A stretch of 64,000 bases of DNA from Dryococelus australis (GCA_029891345.1 CM057005.1:64569260-64633259), one strand, 5' to 3'. Positions 22,968-35,314 are shown, numbered from the stretch's first letter. Translations and numbers: made by a program. Notes: a model not told the origin generated them from the sequence alone.

Positions 22968-24164
22968 TATACCGCGAACTTCTGCTGCTCATGCCAGGAA
23001 TATGGCGTCACTGGCCAGAAAAATGTCTGAACTCCGTTTGCCAATCAGCGCCTTGTAAATTACTAGCCTAACGGCAGCCTAACCGATAGAGAATCTCCCG
23101 TAGCACGCAGTAGGCCAGCATCAAAGGAACCATAACACTATATCACTTCTGCACAATTATTCTGCAGCGCTTCCTTCGGGCCGTGATGCTATTGATTGGA
23201 GGGGACCATGGTGGTCTAGTGGTCAGACTATACTATAAATTCAAATGGCCGTGTCCCCAACACAGCCAAGCCCAATTTTTTTCTATTAATTGCAATGAAC
23301 TAATGTTTCAGGTTCAGCTTGACATACGTGTAGCACCCGTGGGATTCATTTTAGACCATAGGCCGTATATATGTTTTCAACAACTTTTTTTTTCTTGTTT
23401 AACCTACCGCCGAAGTTTACCGATCAGATTTAGATAGGCCTAAGTTCTGTATAAGGAAATGGAAGCCTTGATACTGAAAAACAGTACTAATCTAATCTCC
23501 ATAAATTTGAAGTGCAGAATTTCTTCCGTTAGTCATGATATTTGCCGAGGTGACATAAGCGTTCGTCGCCACTGCAATCGAGAAATGATAATTTGGGCAA
23601 CAGTGAAAGAATTAGCACTAACGTTAGCTCAAATTGCGAAAAACAGAGAGCAACACTTCAAAACCAGAAACAAGTAAAGAAAGTGTAAATTTTATTTACG
23701 TATGCATCCAATAAATGAAACTTTTTCCACGAGCTCCAGTAAGATGGAAGGAAATAGATTCTGCCCCGCAACATTCCTTTTCTTTTAAGGATCTGTTGTG
23801 ATGAAACATTTTTTTATATTAATTGGTTATTCTCAGTCTTAGATTTTTTCGAAATCAACGCTTCAGATAGACGAAAACAATTGATGAAATTTAATCCTCT
23901 TTTTTGTGAGATTTTCGCACATCTACGGAAGTTGTGTTAACTTGTCTTCAGTACTTCTCCGCGAAATTACACAATTATTCATGTCCACTGACAGAATTAA
24001 GGTTACCACTGTTTATGACGTGTCCGTAAATTAGTTAAAAACCTTGTTTTACATACATATAGTATACTTATATGCTTGTCAAACATAATCTCAGTGTAGC
24101 AAGTTTGGTCAAAAGTGGACAAACAGTATGGTATAAATTGCAAATAAACCTAGCATATTCATAC
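22968..24164. other. Intergenic stretch with a possible SINE head
   Basis: Around 23205-23290 the phrase GGTGGTCTAGTGGTCAGACT followed by AAATTCAAATGGC looks like a decayed tRNA-type A box and B box of a SINE, but no body is recognisable. The remainder shows nothing. Confidence 0.35.
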
Positions 24165-24800
24165 ATCCGCAGTTTTAAAATACGTGCTTATCAACCTAAA
24201 TTGCATATATGAACATAGCCTAAAATAGTATTATTTATATGCCAAATTTGGCAGGAATCGGTTCTTAAGTTACCGAAATATAACCTAAAAGCTTTATATT
24301 TCATTTTGCACTATTTTCTAAAATGCCCCGTTGATAACATCAATATTCAATGAGCACAGAATGCACTGCCAACGTAACACATTTGGTTCATATTGGTTAA
24401 ATTCTTCCCGAGATATAATGTAAGATCTCTATTTTTTCAAAGTGCACTATCTTCCAAAATGGCGTATACCAGTAACATTATTGTTTTTAAATTCAGTGCT
24501 TACATCACGTAAGCCAACGTAACGAATTCAGTATAAATCTGTGCAATAGGTGATATAAAGATCGAGCTTTATTTTTCAATTTGCACGACCTTACAAAATG
24601 GATGACTAATATAAGTTTCTTAATTCAGAGCTTATATTATGCACTGTTAACATACTAAATGGTTCCCGATATATAATGGATTAGCTTATTTTCAATTTGT
24701 ACTCTTTCAAGATGGCGGATTAATACCGTTATCGCTTTCTTAATTTAATACATAATGCTCTGTCAGTGTTCCAAATTTGGTATCCGACAGTGGCCTAAAT
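24165..24800. repeat. Degenerate satellite-like tandem array, period about 136 bp
   Basis: A recurring block of the form TTGCACT-AT-TTCCAAAATGG appears with anchors near 24171, 24308, 24444, 24583 and 24699 (spacings 137, 136, 139 and 116). Between anchors the phrases TTCTTAATTCAGTGCTTA, GCCAACGTAAC and CCGAGATATAATG recur in the same order. About five diverged units are visible. Confidence 0.65.
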
Positions 24801-26103
24801 GTCAACATTGCTGCTATTTTAAAAATAAGTACCCAACATAATTAAAACCTACAAAAGTCAGATTTCCGTACTAAATACAATGTTGACCTAGTTTCGTTAA
24901 ATTAGGTTGTCGGTTTTGAAAGTTTTGGGGAAGGGGGGGGGGGACATATTTCAGACAAGACAACCAGGTGATTGCATAAGCCTATATTTCCTTTGGAAAT
25001 TAGGCTAAAAATTCGGTATACGGATATACCACAGAATACTCGCAACTAAACTCGAATTAAATTCATTTCCAGTATTTCTCGGAAGTAGTGCAACGAGTCT
25101 CAAAGTATGTATACGTATCACACCAGATCATCACTACAATTTTTAATGACGAATGCAGTAGTATTTTTACAATCTGAAACGTTGCCATTTAAAAATAACT
25201 AACCGGACTTCACTAACAAGTGAATAAATTCGAGACTTTTCGAGAAAGGCTTTTTCGTAACGATCATAATATTCCTGAACAAAACAAATTGACAGTGAGA
25301 TTTTTCTAGTGGCGAACTACGTATAATTTGTGTACATTTTTTAACAAACGCTACGTTCTTATCTCCAGTAAATGAGTTCTAGTTTAACAGGTATTCAGGC
25401 TCTAGACAAACACGGATGTTCTCGTTATGAAACTTAGGGTTGGTGAAGCCGAATGTCAAGAGAATGCGCCAGAGATGGGGTTGAAGAAGGGTGGTAGGGG
25501 AAGTATACAGAAGATCACCACGTCAAGAAGACCAATAATGGAATTCAAATAACTCGCTTCCCTTACACACGCACGCGCCCGTGCACTGTAATAAGGAGCG
25601 TGGCAAAGAGATAATACACTCTTACTACACAGACATCTCACACGTTTGCTGAAACGGTAATATGCATTTTGCCGGCGCGGCGGTATGTCTTGAGGGGACA
25701 TACATTTTCAGCAGAACGTCTACATCCAGACAGCTACCATCCCCGCCGACGAATATTAATTGCTGTAGACAGACGGTTGCCCTAGAAGGGTGCATCTGCA
25801 TTTATATTCTTCACATTTGATTAAAACTGGTACTAATTTTCTCAAAAGTTTTTTTTTTAGCGAAAGCTTGTAAAAATCACCGATCGTGTCTGTATGCATA
25901 TGTGCCTCTTCGCCCCTCTCCACCCTTAAAAATTTCTAATGATTACACATCTTCGCACTAAAAATGTTTGTCTGTAGTTTATCACTCGGGGCTGTGACTA
26001 CTACTACATTTATTACATATATTTCTTCTTCCATCTCGCCATTCTCTGTAAATATGTTACTGTATGTGCATTAATAGAAGTACGACAAAAAACGAAATAC
26101 CCT
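24801..26103. other. Intergenic stretch, nothing recognised
   Basis: Contains a G run near 24936-24950. No supported gene. Confidence 0.4.
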
Positions 26104-26111
26104 GTTGCAAC

Positions 26112-26485
26112 TAGGGCCGTTCGATATATCGATATTCATCGATATGGAAAATAACTTATTGATCGATATGTAACTTTCAAAAATATCGGTATATCGAAGT
26201 TTACGATATTATCAAAGTTTTCGGCATTAATATATTATTTTGGTACTATCTATAATTTCGATACTATCTATAATTTCGATACTATCTATAATTTCGATAC
26301 TATCTATAATTTCGATACTATCTATAATTTCGATACTATCTATAATTTCGATACTATCTATAATTTCGATACTATCGATAATTTCCATGTTATCTACAAT
26401 TTATATATTTTCGATATACCTAAAATACCGAGTTACTGTTTGGAAAAATATCGATATTAAATTGTTATAATATCGAACAGTCCTA
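26112..26485. mobile_element. hAT-type MITE carrying an internal tandem array
   Basis: Terminal inverted repeats TAGGGCCGTTCGATAT and TAGGACTGTTCGATAT (read inward on each strand, 14 of 16 matching) bound a 374-bp element. It is flanked by 8-bp near-identical direct repeats GTTGCAAC (26104-26111) and GTCGCAAC (26486-26493). An 8-bp duplication and a TAGGG-type start are characteristic of hAT elements. Subterminal ATATCGATAT-rich sequence could be transposase binding sites. No transposase is encoded. Confidence 0.85.
26245..26406. repeat. 18-bp tandem repeat inside the hAT MITE
   Basis: Seven identical units of ACTATCTATAATTTCGAT (26245-26370) are followed by two diverged ones. The unit is related to the element's own subterminal TATCGATAT sequence. 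The open frame through it (a six-residue repeat of Ile, Ser and Leu) is a by-product of the period being divisible by three. Confidence 0.95.
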
Positions 26486-26493
26486 GTCGCAAC

Positions 26494-27339
26494 TAATGAC
26501 AGTCGAGCACTATCCTGGTTTCCCGCTCATGTAATAGTTGGTGTTTCAGGCCACTGCCTTCATGCTGTGGTTATTTTGCATTTCTTTTGATGTAAAACAT
26601 GAAAATGTTTTTTATTAAGTTTTTTGAGTAAGCAAATTTCTATTGATTTCTTAATTTTTCTTTTAAGTGCGCCTCTTAAGTGAGTTAATCACCAGTATCG
26701 CAAAGTATATTAAGACTACTGCCCCAAACATGATCAGGAAATCTGGATTTTTTAGATTCGCCCTTCCTGGTGCTATTTTTATGCTCTCTGATGCACGAGG
26801 AAATGCAGGACACGTTCTCCTGTATACATGTATATATAGTCTATAGCCACACTATAGTCCTAAGTTTGCACTTTGTGGTTGATATCACCTTGGTAACCAG
26901 TTTTTTTCAATGTTTGCTTTGACAGGATAGCATTTTTAATAGCCCAAATCTTTTGCCCACTCGCCTTATTTTTGTTGAATACCACGAAAATATGGAATAA
27001 CCAATGTGTTTTTTGTGGACTTATGTGAGATTTGTTGTTTTTCGTAAGCGGTTTTGACATCGCTAAAGTAGTCATTCACCAAAATTTATTTTTAAAGGCG
27101 GTATTTTTCATCGGCTCTTGATTTTGTTCAACGTATATTTAATTTGCTGTATAGGTTACAGTTAGGATTAGCTCGCATTTTGTTCCTATTGAGTGGTTGC
27201 AATCTTAAGTGGAGGAAATGGGCCAGTGCGAGTTGTCTGCACACTTTGGTGGTAATTTTGTGGTTTTCCTTGGTTATATAATCACCTGAGAAAGAAGGGC
27301 TCCCCACTGATTCCTGTTTCGTATCTCAACTGTATTAAC
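26494..27339. other. Intergenic stretch, nothing certain
   Basis: Possibly the far end of the Penelope-like relic that follows, but no motif could be read here. Confidence 0.35.
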
Positions 27340-28330
27340 ACTTTGTAGACTATGCTCGAGTGTAACTTAAGCAAAACTAATCTGAAAATTTCGATGTTCA
27401 GAACAAAACTCGTATGGGTGTGCAGTCTTTGTTCGGCTAGTGTTTAACATGACCCCATAAGAACATGACAGAGCAGTAACAATGATATTGCTAAAGGTAG
27501 TTGTGTATTTTTTTATAACCACTCTAAGGGGCATGATTGATTGTAAATCCTTTTGTATGATAAACATATTTTTATTGGGTCATTATTAGCTCGGCTCTTC
27601 ATTGGTTGATGACAGGCCAATAATGAACGCTGCTAAGTACAGGGTAGTGTCCTGTGTGGTATGGACGATGGCGAGTTCTAACACCAACAGAACCAGTGTT
27701 CTTGCAAGGGTGGATATAGGTGGCTCACTTCTAATTTATTTTAAGTGCCAGTAAATGTGTGCAGACCTCAATATTTCAACTGCTTGAGATACTCGAGGAA
27801 ATGTGCAAATTCTGTAGTTTTTTCAGATCTATGTTACCGCACCAGGGAAATCTGGTAGACAGGACTCCGCTTGACTTAAGTGGTGTGTCAGTTTTGTTAT
27901 ATGCTTCTTGCTAGAAGTTCTTCACAAATGGCTATGGAAGGTGAATGTGAAGAGTCCATTGCCATGCCATGTGTTTATGTTTCAATAATTGATATTTGAA
28001 CTGAAAATAAGTCGTGTTGGCTATGGGAGGGTGATGAATTTCGTGATTGACGGAATAGGTATCATGGCTCTTTTCCTAAGTTGCAATGATTTTCAGTTCT
28101 TATTTTTATGATTAAGTGTCTTCTACTATACGCACATTAGTTAATAGGCTCTGAACATACAAGCTTACTATGATGTTAGTTAACTCAATTTCTAGTGTTT
28201 TGGCTATTGAGACGAAGTGACCAGTACCTTTGACGAACGCAGGCATCTGATCTGTGAAAGGTTCACTATTTTGAGCAAGAATGTAGTTAAGTTTCGGCAT
28301 GGGGGATTGCAGGAGCCGATGGTACTTGCC
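27340..28330 (-). pseudogene. Penelope-like reverse transcriptase relic
   Basis: On the minus strand two reverse-transcriptase motifs can be read in the right order about 70 codons apart. One is LEIELTNIIVSLYVQSLLTNV (about 28130-28195), corresponding to motif A of the LVSFDVVSLFTNV kind with the catalytic Asp replaced by Tyr. The other is GMAMDSSHSPSIA (about 27930-27970), corresponding to the GMAMGSPLSPxIA motif B. Downstream the segment EFAHFLEYLKQ (about 27780-27815) resembles the region after the YxDD box. Several stops and frame changes break it. The class (Penelope-like rather than LINE) rests on motif style alone; no GIY-YIG domain was read. Confidence 0.5.
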
Positions 28331-28413
28331 TTATAGATTTTAGGAAATTCATAAATGTGAGGTGACTTGCTGCTGTGTGGTGTATGTGCTATTCTATTTT
28401 TTTTTTTGTTAAG

Positions 28414-28605
28414 CTGCTGTGGTGTAATGGTTAGACAACTCACCTCCCACCTAGTCGAACCAGGTTTGATTCCCGGCGGGTTTTCTCAGGGATCTCCCTT
28501 TCCCCCCCCCCTTAATTCCGGTACTGCTCCATACTCCACGTCACTTCACCCTCTTCGGCTCTCTAGACTTCGATGTCCAGAGCAGTGCAAATCTCTTCAC
28601 ACTCC
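28414..28605 (+). mobile_element. tRNA-derived SINE (family S)
   Basis: Head with A-box-like GGTGTAATGGTTAGACAACT and B box GGTTTGATTCCC (about 28463-28474). The family body follows (CGGGTTTTCTCAGGGATCTC, GGTACTGCTCCATACTCC, TCGGCTCTCTAGACTTCGAT) and the end is GTGCAAATCTCTTC. The linker between head and body is shorter than in the 44251 copy. The 121-codon frame over it is not a gene. Confidence 0.85.
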
Positions 28606-29381
28606 AATATTTTTTTTCTTTTTGGAATGTGAAAAGTTTTCAAGTTCAAATAATCTTTGCGATCTGTGCTCCTGGTCTGCAAGTAAGTTATTAGATGCTA
28701 TTCGGCGAATGTGCGCAGTAACGTTTCCTTGAATTACTTTGCGATTTCAAAATATATTATAAGAATATACAGACATCACGGGTTTAAAGTCTATAAAAAT
28801 AGATTCATATTGTGCTATAAAGAACTTTGACAAACACGGGTTATTAGACATTTAAATGCTTTTATGCATATCTTTACTTTTGGCCACTTCGGATTTTCAA
28901 CTTTCTTCCGGTGTGTGCATTTAGCATTTAGAACGCGTATATCCTAAATAAAATATCGTATCTACCAAATTTCGAACAGTGTTTATTTTTAGTGACTATT
29001 CCAAAATTATTAATTGCAATAACACTTTTTTTCGTTGCTTCAATTCCACAGCATAGTTCGAATTCTTCACGTTTCCCATATATGTGTTTTACTAAAAATC
29101 TCAGCAGATAATTAGCTAATGACACATGCTTACGTTCCCCATAAGTCCTACTTCTTGCACATTCAATTAAATGCGGTCCTTACCTTGGTGCATGTCGCGG
29201 ATTTAATACATAATATTCAAAATTACATCAAAATAAAATTGTGTACACCAGGGATTTGTAATGAGTAGGCTCACCTCATTTTCGCGAAAATATTTGCGTG
29301 TAAGCTAAACTTTAATAGACTACGTGCGAATTTGCATATTTATTTCTGGTATTGCTTATATGTACGCGTAAGGACCTACGA
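28606..29381. other. AT-rich stretch, nothing recognised
   Basis: No supported feature. Confidence 0.4.
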
Positions 29382-29672
29382 AACTCGCGTTATTTGTTGG
29401 TGTCAAGCTAAAATGCGCAGTACTGTACACACTCGAGCCAGCGTCGTTTCTCCATTGGTTTCTTCTTAGACGTTAAGTCACTCCCATGCTGAGTGAATTG
29501 CACGTAATTGGGGCACACGATTGAGAAGAGTTCATTTATTGGCGCAGAGTTACCTGGGGCGTGCCAAATGAGGAATGGGCCGATGACAAACTTATTCCAG
29601 AGGAAAAGAGTTTAAATTTTAAAATGTCCTGAGATAATAACGCTAATTTTGCAGGTTTCTAGTGTTAGGACA
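29382..29672. repeat. Family F dispersed repeat, copy 1
   Basis: Aligns in the same orientation with 46207-46492. Shared phrases: GTCAAGCTAAAATGCGCAGT, GACGTTAAGTCAC, GAATTGCACGTAATTGGGGC, TTTATTGGCGCAGAGTTACC and AATTTTGCAGGTT. No inverted termini or coding capacity seen; type unknown. Confidence 0.7.
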
Positions 29673-29824
29673 TTTTGTTACATTGTTGTCATTCATTAGG
29701 TGGTCGCCTGTCTGTCACTTTAAATGCGTTGCAGTCTGTTTAAAAAATGCGTTTTTTTTTACGAAGCCATAGGTTTGCCTACGAAAAGAACTTATATTGC
29801 AGATAACGAATAGTGCATTCTATA

Positions 29825-30053
29825 GGCTTTTCCCGGTAAAGTGAGGACTTTTTGAGGCCCTAGTTACTTTTTCTTTCATCAATTTTTATAGTTTAATCGC
29901 CTTTTTTTAAAATTGCTATGTAAGTAATAAACACAGTGTGTGTATTCTACCGCACTTGGAAGTTAACGTCTAAGGCTAGAACAAATTTATATTTATGGAG
30001 TATTATTCCAAATTAGAGGGCTTTCAAAAGTGCTCATTTTACCTTGGATAGCC
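29825..30053. mobile_element. Family A MITE
   Basis: Flanked by TA on both sides. Starts GGCTTTTCCCGGTAAAGTGA, ends TTTTACCTTGGATAGCC. The interior carries GGAAGTTAACGTCTAAGGC, typical of the family. Confidence 0.85.
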
Positions 30054-30337
30054 TATAAAGATCACAAGTACTGGAAACATTATTTTCATGTCATCCAACA
30101 TAGCTGTAAAAACGACCCAGCCAGGCTTCTGTATCAGAAAATACAGGAACCGGATACATGCGAAACTCCTATAGAAGCATGCATTGGATTCTGCTGTAAA
30201 GTCGCGTCCAATAACGTTATAAGGACACCGCCTGAAGCCACGTTCAAGGGAGTCTCCGACGGAAAGACTTCGTCAGTTGAGTGGCCTGCGCGTAGAGGCG
30301 ATACTACTTTACATACTGTTATGAATTAGCTTTTATA

Positions 30338-30737
30338 GGCTCTTCACGGTAAAATGAGCACTTTTCAAAGCCCTGCTTAAGATCTACTTGTATGCACGTT
30401 ACGTATTCTTCCGCATTACGTAAAATTAACATTGCCATGGGCCCCATCACTTTATTCATTCGTCGATCAAGTGAAAGTGTGAAATTATTAGTAGAGTAAT
30501 CGTTTTATAAATCCACTCATTTTTACGCACTGAGGTGTTAAAAAAAATGAGAGAAATAATTTAAATTAACACAAATGGGTACTTCACACATTTTATTCGA
30601 CGTTAACATATGGAACTACTTTACATCCATCGTTGCCAACTTTACCGGGCGCATGACACTCAGGCATATATGCAGGCATAGGCAGTGACATTTTTCTGAG
30701 GTCGATTTCAAAAGTGCTCACTTAATCGTGAACAGCC
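30338..30737. mobile_element. Family B MITE, copy 4
   Basis: Starts GGCTCTTCACGGTAAAATGA after TATA and ends TTAATCGTGAACAGCC. Interior in the same orientation as the 20834 copy, with CATGGGCCCCATCACTTTAT and TTATTCGACGTTAACATATG. Confidence 0.85.
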
Positions 30738-31294
30738 TGTAGGTCAATTCATACCCGAAAGGAGCCATGGGCGTGGCGTAATGAGTCACGATTAGGTATA
30801 GCACAACACTATAATATAGGGTTTATTGAACATAAGGATTATACAATAAGTATTTACATGACTATTGATCGGGGGAGCTTAAATGGATTCAGAGATACCA
30901 ATTAATTATAATAAGTCTTATTACCAAACGCCACTGATATTACTATCTAATTGGAAAGTCCCCACCCTCATGTTGCTGGAGGCTGATTCTAGGAGTCGGT
31001 TAATGCCGGACATACCCATCTCCATGCCTTCTTGGTATGCTGCCCCGATGACGAAAGTCGCCGCTCCCAGTGTTATGTTGGCCTATGTAGGGCACGTTGT
31101 CTAATATTTTCGGCCCCGTTTACTGGCCGGTGCAGATGAGATAGATCAATTATTCGTCTTATGCGCATGTACCCAACTTTCACTTACCCAAAACCAACAT
31201 AGCCTTCGAGTCATATGCTCAACAGTGATTAACGTGTTTGTTTATATTTTTATTTTCATTAGAGAAGTACTTTTATATTAATAAAATACTTCTA
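30738..31294. other. Intergenic stretch, nothing recognised
   Basis: A 73-codon frame at 30883 has no recognisable domain. Confidence 0.4.
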
Positions 31295-31426
31295 GCTTTT
31301 CCATCTATCGTTAACAACTTTACTGGGCGCATATCACTCAGTGCGCCTGTTGAAGTATAAGCAGGCGGGGGCAATGACTTTTTCCTAAGGTTGATTTCGA
31401 AAGTGCTCACTTTATGGTGAACAGCC
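31295..31426. mobile_element. Family B MITE, truncated copy 5
   Basis: Only one end survives. It runs from CCATCTATCGTTAACAACTT through TACTGGGCGCATATCACTCA to the terminus CTTTATGGTGAACAGCC. Confidence 0.75.
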
Positions 31427-31731
31427 TTTAGTTACTCTACTATTGGATCTGGGCTAAAGTGGTGTAGAGTAGGACTAATCGTGAAATATTTTCGCGAGAA
31501 ACATGTGCCGCTAGAACCGAATGCCAAACAGTAGACGTGTGTATGGGTGGATGATTCATGCCCAGTGGTATGTGGTGAAGTGTTGCAAGGTAAGCTGGTG
31601 CTTGTTCAATGCTGTACATTAAAGGTGCACGCAGCAGGAGCCAGTATGTATCCGACCACTCACAAGCGAGCAGCATGGGACCCATTACTAGAGACCCGAG
31701 AAATACGCGAGTTAAATTACCCGTAGGCTAG

Positions 31732-31984
31732 AGTGAGTGAGTGAAGAGATTTGGACGGCTCTTAACATCGAGGTCTTGAGAGCTGATGAGGGTGATTGAG
31801 GTGAGTATAGAGCAACGCAGGAATGAAAGGGCGGCGGAAACGGGAGATCCCCGAGAAAATCCGCCGACCAACGTCCGGCACGATTCCCACATGCGAAAAT
31901 CCAGTGTGACCCAGCCGGGGATTGAACTCGGATCGTCTTGGTGAGAGGCGAGAAGGCTAACTGCTCAGCCATCTCGGCCCCCTG
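31732..31984 (-). mobile_element. tRNA-derived SINE (family S), long form
   Basis: On the minus strand the head reads GGGGGCCGAGATGGCTGAGC then AGTTAGCC (A box), with B box GAGTTCAATCCCCGG (about 31915-31930), GGGTCACACTGG, the extra linker with the CATGTGGGAATCGTGCCGGA phrase, and the body through CGGCTCTCAAGACCTCGATG to GTTAAGAGCCGTCCAAATCT. It is one of the best-preserved copies. Confidence 0.9.
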
Positions 31985-33484
31985 TAGGGTAGACTTCAGT
32001 CATATATACTCTCATACAGATAAAAACTGTTTATTGGTTGATTGTTGTGGCGGTGGTTGGGCGCACAATTTCTTGCATATTTGTTATTGGTAGAGCCCCG
32101 AGTATTTCGCGGATTCAGTTGGCAGCAAGCTAGGCTGGACAGTAATCTATACACTCGAGACATATCGTTTGCTTATTGACTGCTGTAATAAAGTGAGACC
32201 TCTGTACAGTACTGTTGAACACACACACTACTGCTTCCTCATTATTACTGGCTCTCAGTTAAACGGGGAGTGTCTAAAGAGCTGTCGGAAAATCACAACA
32301 GTAGAAGAAAATCAGTGTTTGGAGTGTACCTCGCCTCCGAATGAATTCACGAAATAGTCGTGGCTCTAGTTATTGGCTTATTTATCTCCAGGAGGTGTAA
32401 AAAAAAAAGTCTACCAATTACAGACTTAGCATGAATGTACATGTGTGCGAATTCCAACTTCTCTAGAAATGAACCCGCGAAATTCTCGAGTCTCTACCCA
32501 TTACACGCGTCCTGGGGCGCCAGCTGTCTAGCTGCGTTTCGGTGGCGGAAGTGTGGACTATCGAGCGAGGGGGTACAGCACAGAGCAAACGCCAGCTTAC
32601 CTTGCAAACAGTATACCACACACCACTGGACGTGCTGCTCGTGGCTGGGCGCTGTCCCAGGCCGGTACACTGTGGAGGAGGAAAACCGCGGCTCTCTAGG
32701 AGGGATGATGCTGCCGCGGTTTGCCGTTACCTTCCGCGCAGTATGCGGTGAACCATTACACGCCAAACACTTGGAAATGCAGGAGCTCGATGACGAAGCT
32801 AGATCGGATTCCCTAGGCGAGAGGGAAAAGCCGCTACGCACTGTTGCAGAATGGGGATATATAATCAGTAGCGAAATCACGCCACAGTTCCTTTGATGCG
32901 GTAGTAGTGTTCATACACAGAGAACATCCAACACGATATTTGTTTACATAGGGCAAAAGAAATATTTAGTTTCTGCAACAAAATATCTTTGGTAACCCAT
33001 GCTACCCCCAAATTACAGCTCCAGTTTTATAAATTTTAATATGGACGCCACTATCTATGGAATGAAGATAGAATAAAATAATTTACCTTAATGCCGAGAG
33101 CTCTAGAAAATATAACGTGCAACTTAATTACAGGACTTTTGAGCTATAGTAATTAACAAAAAATTTCGAGTTGAGTTATAATTTGGAAAGCTTCTAATTA
33201 CTTCAGTTGTTGCAAATTAACAAAATAATTCATCACTCACGTAAAATGGACTGAGGAATCATCTTATATTTTAGGTATTTGCAGAGTATAGATATTTGTT
33301 TTTAACATCAAAGACCACACATGCTATGCATTGCAAATAACTACAAAAATAACATTTTAGCTCCCGTAGAATGTAGTCCAGGTAAAATGTGATCCATAAA
33401 GTGATCAGGACAAAAACTCCTTAATGACGTCGGGTGGCGATGACACGTGTAGTGTCACGTTACAAAACAAAACCTGAAAAGAAA
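31985..33484. other. Intergenic stretch, nothing recognised
   Basis: The segment 32435-32896 is GC-richer and has overlapping frames on both strands (up to 153 codons), but neither shows a domain or a coding signature I recognise. It may be an unrecognised repeat. Confidence 0.4.
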
Positions 33485-34115
33485 CATTATTAATTTTGTT
33501 CATCTGAAAAATACATGTGTGATTAAACAAAACCTCTGTGTTGGACCGGAAGAAATTAGACTCGTCAAAATATGTTGTTGAATCAACTGTGCATTTGTTG
33601 GCCACTCATTTGATTGCCTCCGTTCGAAGATACAGCTCGAGAATTTGTTTGCAATTTTCATGACAATTAGGATAGTAACAGTGTTTGTTAGTGCATATAT
33701 TGGTGTTTAATAATGATATATACATCCTAATAAAACATGTTCAACGGGAAACCAAAAAGTAAAGCTGTAAAATTTGAAATATTTATTTCCTTATTTTGTC
33801 CAGTACTCTAAATGTATGTAACAAAACATTCAGATTTTATCAGTCACTTTATTTGAGGTTGCTGAGACGTAGAGCTCGGGAGGAGGTGTTATAGGTTCGA
33901 ATCCCGATCAAACTTCCAATTTTGCTATATTAACAGAAAATGGTTAATGTACGCGAAACCAGAAAAATCAGTTGCTCCAAGCAAATCTTAGTTTAGGGCA
34001 GCCAATTAAGAACAAAATGACTTCGTTTCAACAAAATATTTCAGTGCCCCTATATAAACAATTAATTCGTTTCCCCCCAACTAACTTTGTTTGATTCAAA
34101 GAAACTTTTTTCTCT
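33485..34115 (+). repeat. Family D dispersed repeat, copy 2, with a pol III B-box-like motif
   Basis: Inverted relative to the copy at 6041-6675 and homologous along its length. Inside, GGTTGCTGAGACGTAGAGC (about 33857-33875) is followed about 20 bases later by GGTTCGAATCCCGA (33894-33907), an excellent tRNA-type B box. The first copy has a mutated B box (GGTTCGACGC). This suggests a tRNA-like module embedded in or inserted into the repeat. Confidence 0.6.
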
Positions 34116-34835
34116 ATGTGACTAATCGAAACTTCCCTGGGAGGAATTGCTTTACCTTGACATCGCCAAGGTTTAAACACAGAACCTATGTTTGCACATG
34201 ACATTGCATACGTCCAAGAGTTGACTAATTGCATACTGATGCGGTTGTCACTTACGGCAACACCACAACTTAAAGGCCTGCCTGAACACGCCATCACACA
34301 CGGGCTGCAATCGGGACTCGCATTGCCCAAACCCCGGTAAGCAGGAATCCCCTCTACCAGACAGGGAATCAGGCCATGTTATGCCACGCCGATATGAGGA
34401 CAATGCAGAGCTGGCGGCAGAGGCCTTTCTCCATGTTTCGCCGGCCGAGATGGACTTCCCAAGAAGTCTGCTGCCCCGACCGCCGTAACTAGTCATATTT
34501 CATCAGCCTTCGGTTACTTCGCAAGATGGGACTTTTACCATAGAATAACGTGGCTCTCAATAAGGTAGTTGATGTAGTTAACGTAACAATGCTCCTCTAC
34601 CAATTTAGTATTTTATCTAATGTCCGGATGTTTAATTGTATAACCATATAGTAACTTATAGATCTTTTATATTCATTTACCCCACAGTGCCCTGCTTAAT
34701 CATAGCCCTTTTAGGTATAAATTGACAACAGTCAATTTAGAACAATACCACGCCAGGTTTTCATGAAACTGGTCTGTCCCACAACAGCCCCACATCTCCC
34801 ACGTCCAGGGGTTGTCCCACCAGGTACGCACGTTA
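34116..34835. other. Intergenic stretch, nothing recognised
   Basis: 34240-34490 is GC-richer with frames on the minus strand but no recognisable domain. Confidence 0.4.
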
Positions 34836-35314
34836 GTCTATTCGCGGTTTCTTCGTGCCAGTTTATACAATGCACGGATACGTAAGAACACGGAATCGGA
34901 AACGCAAGCGGAACAAGCCGGAGACGCGGGATAAATTTTAATCATTCTACAATACGAATGAACGTACAGTCGCGCAACTTACGAAATCAAAATTACTCAG
35001 GTGTTGCAAATTACTGATATAGGTTTCATAAAATACACATCCAATTTTGAATATATATTTTTTTACAGTGTTTTAAATTCGTAAATACTACTGCCGAACC
35101 ATGTGCACTTATTTATTAACACAAAATTGATACTTGCCAAGGCAAATCGAAGCACTTGTTACTGTGTATACCACAATGGCAACGAAAACGAATGTCAACA
35201 AACCAAATACTCGATTTCTATTGGCTACACTGTTCATGGACATAAGAGTTGGGAGACGCTGAGCTTTCTTACGTGCATACATACGTTATACACGTCCGTA
35301 TGGGTATCATTGTA

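Noticed and set aside
26245..26406. Possible CRISPR-like array
   Set aside because: The units abut directly with no spacers, in a eukaryotic transposon.
26240..26470. Open frame encoding an Ile/Ser/Leu hexapeptide repeat
   Set aside because: It is the translation of the 18-bp tandem repeat in a hAT MITE; no gene context.
32435..32896. 153-codon frame, the longest simple frame outside the transposase and zinc-finger relics apart from 45455 and 52634
   Set aside because: An equally long frame lies on the opposite strand and no motif is recognisable. GC-rich sequence gives long chance frames.
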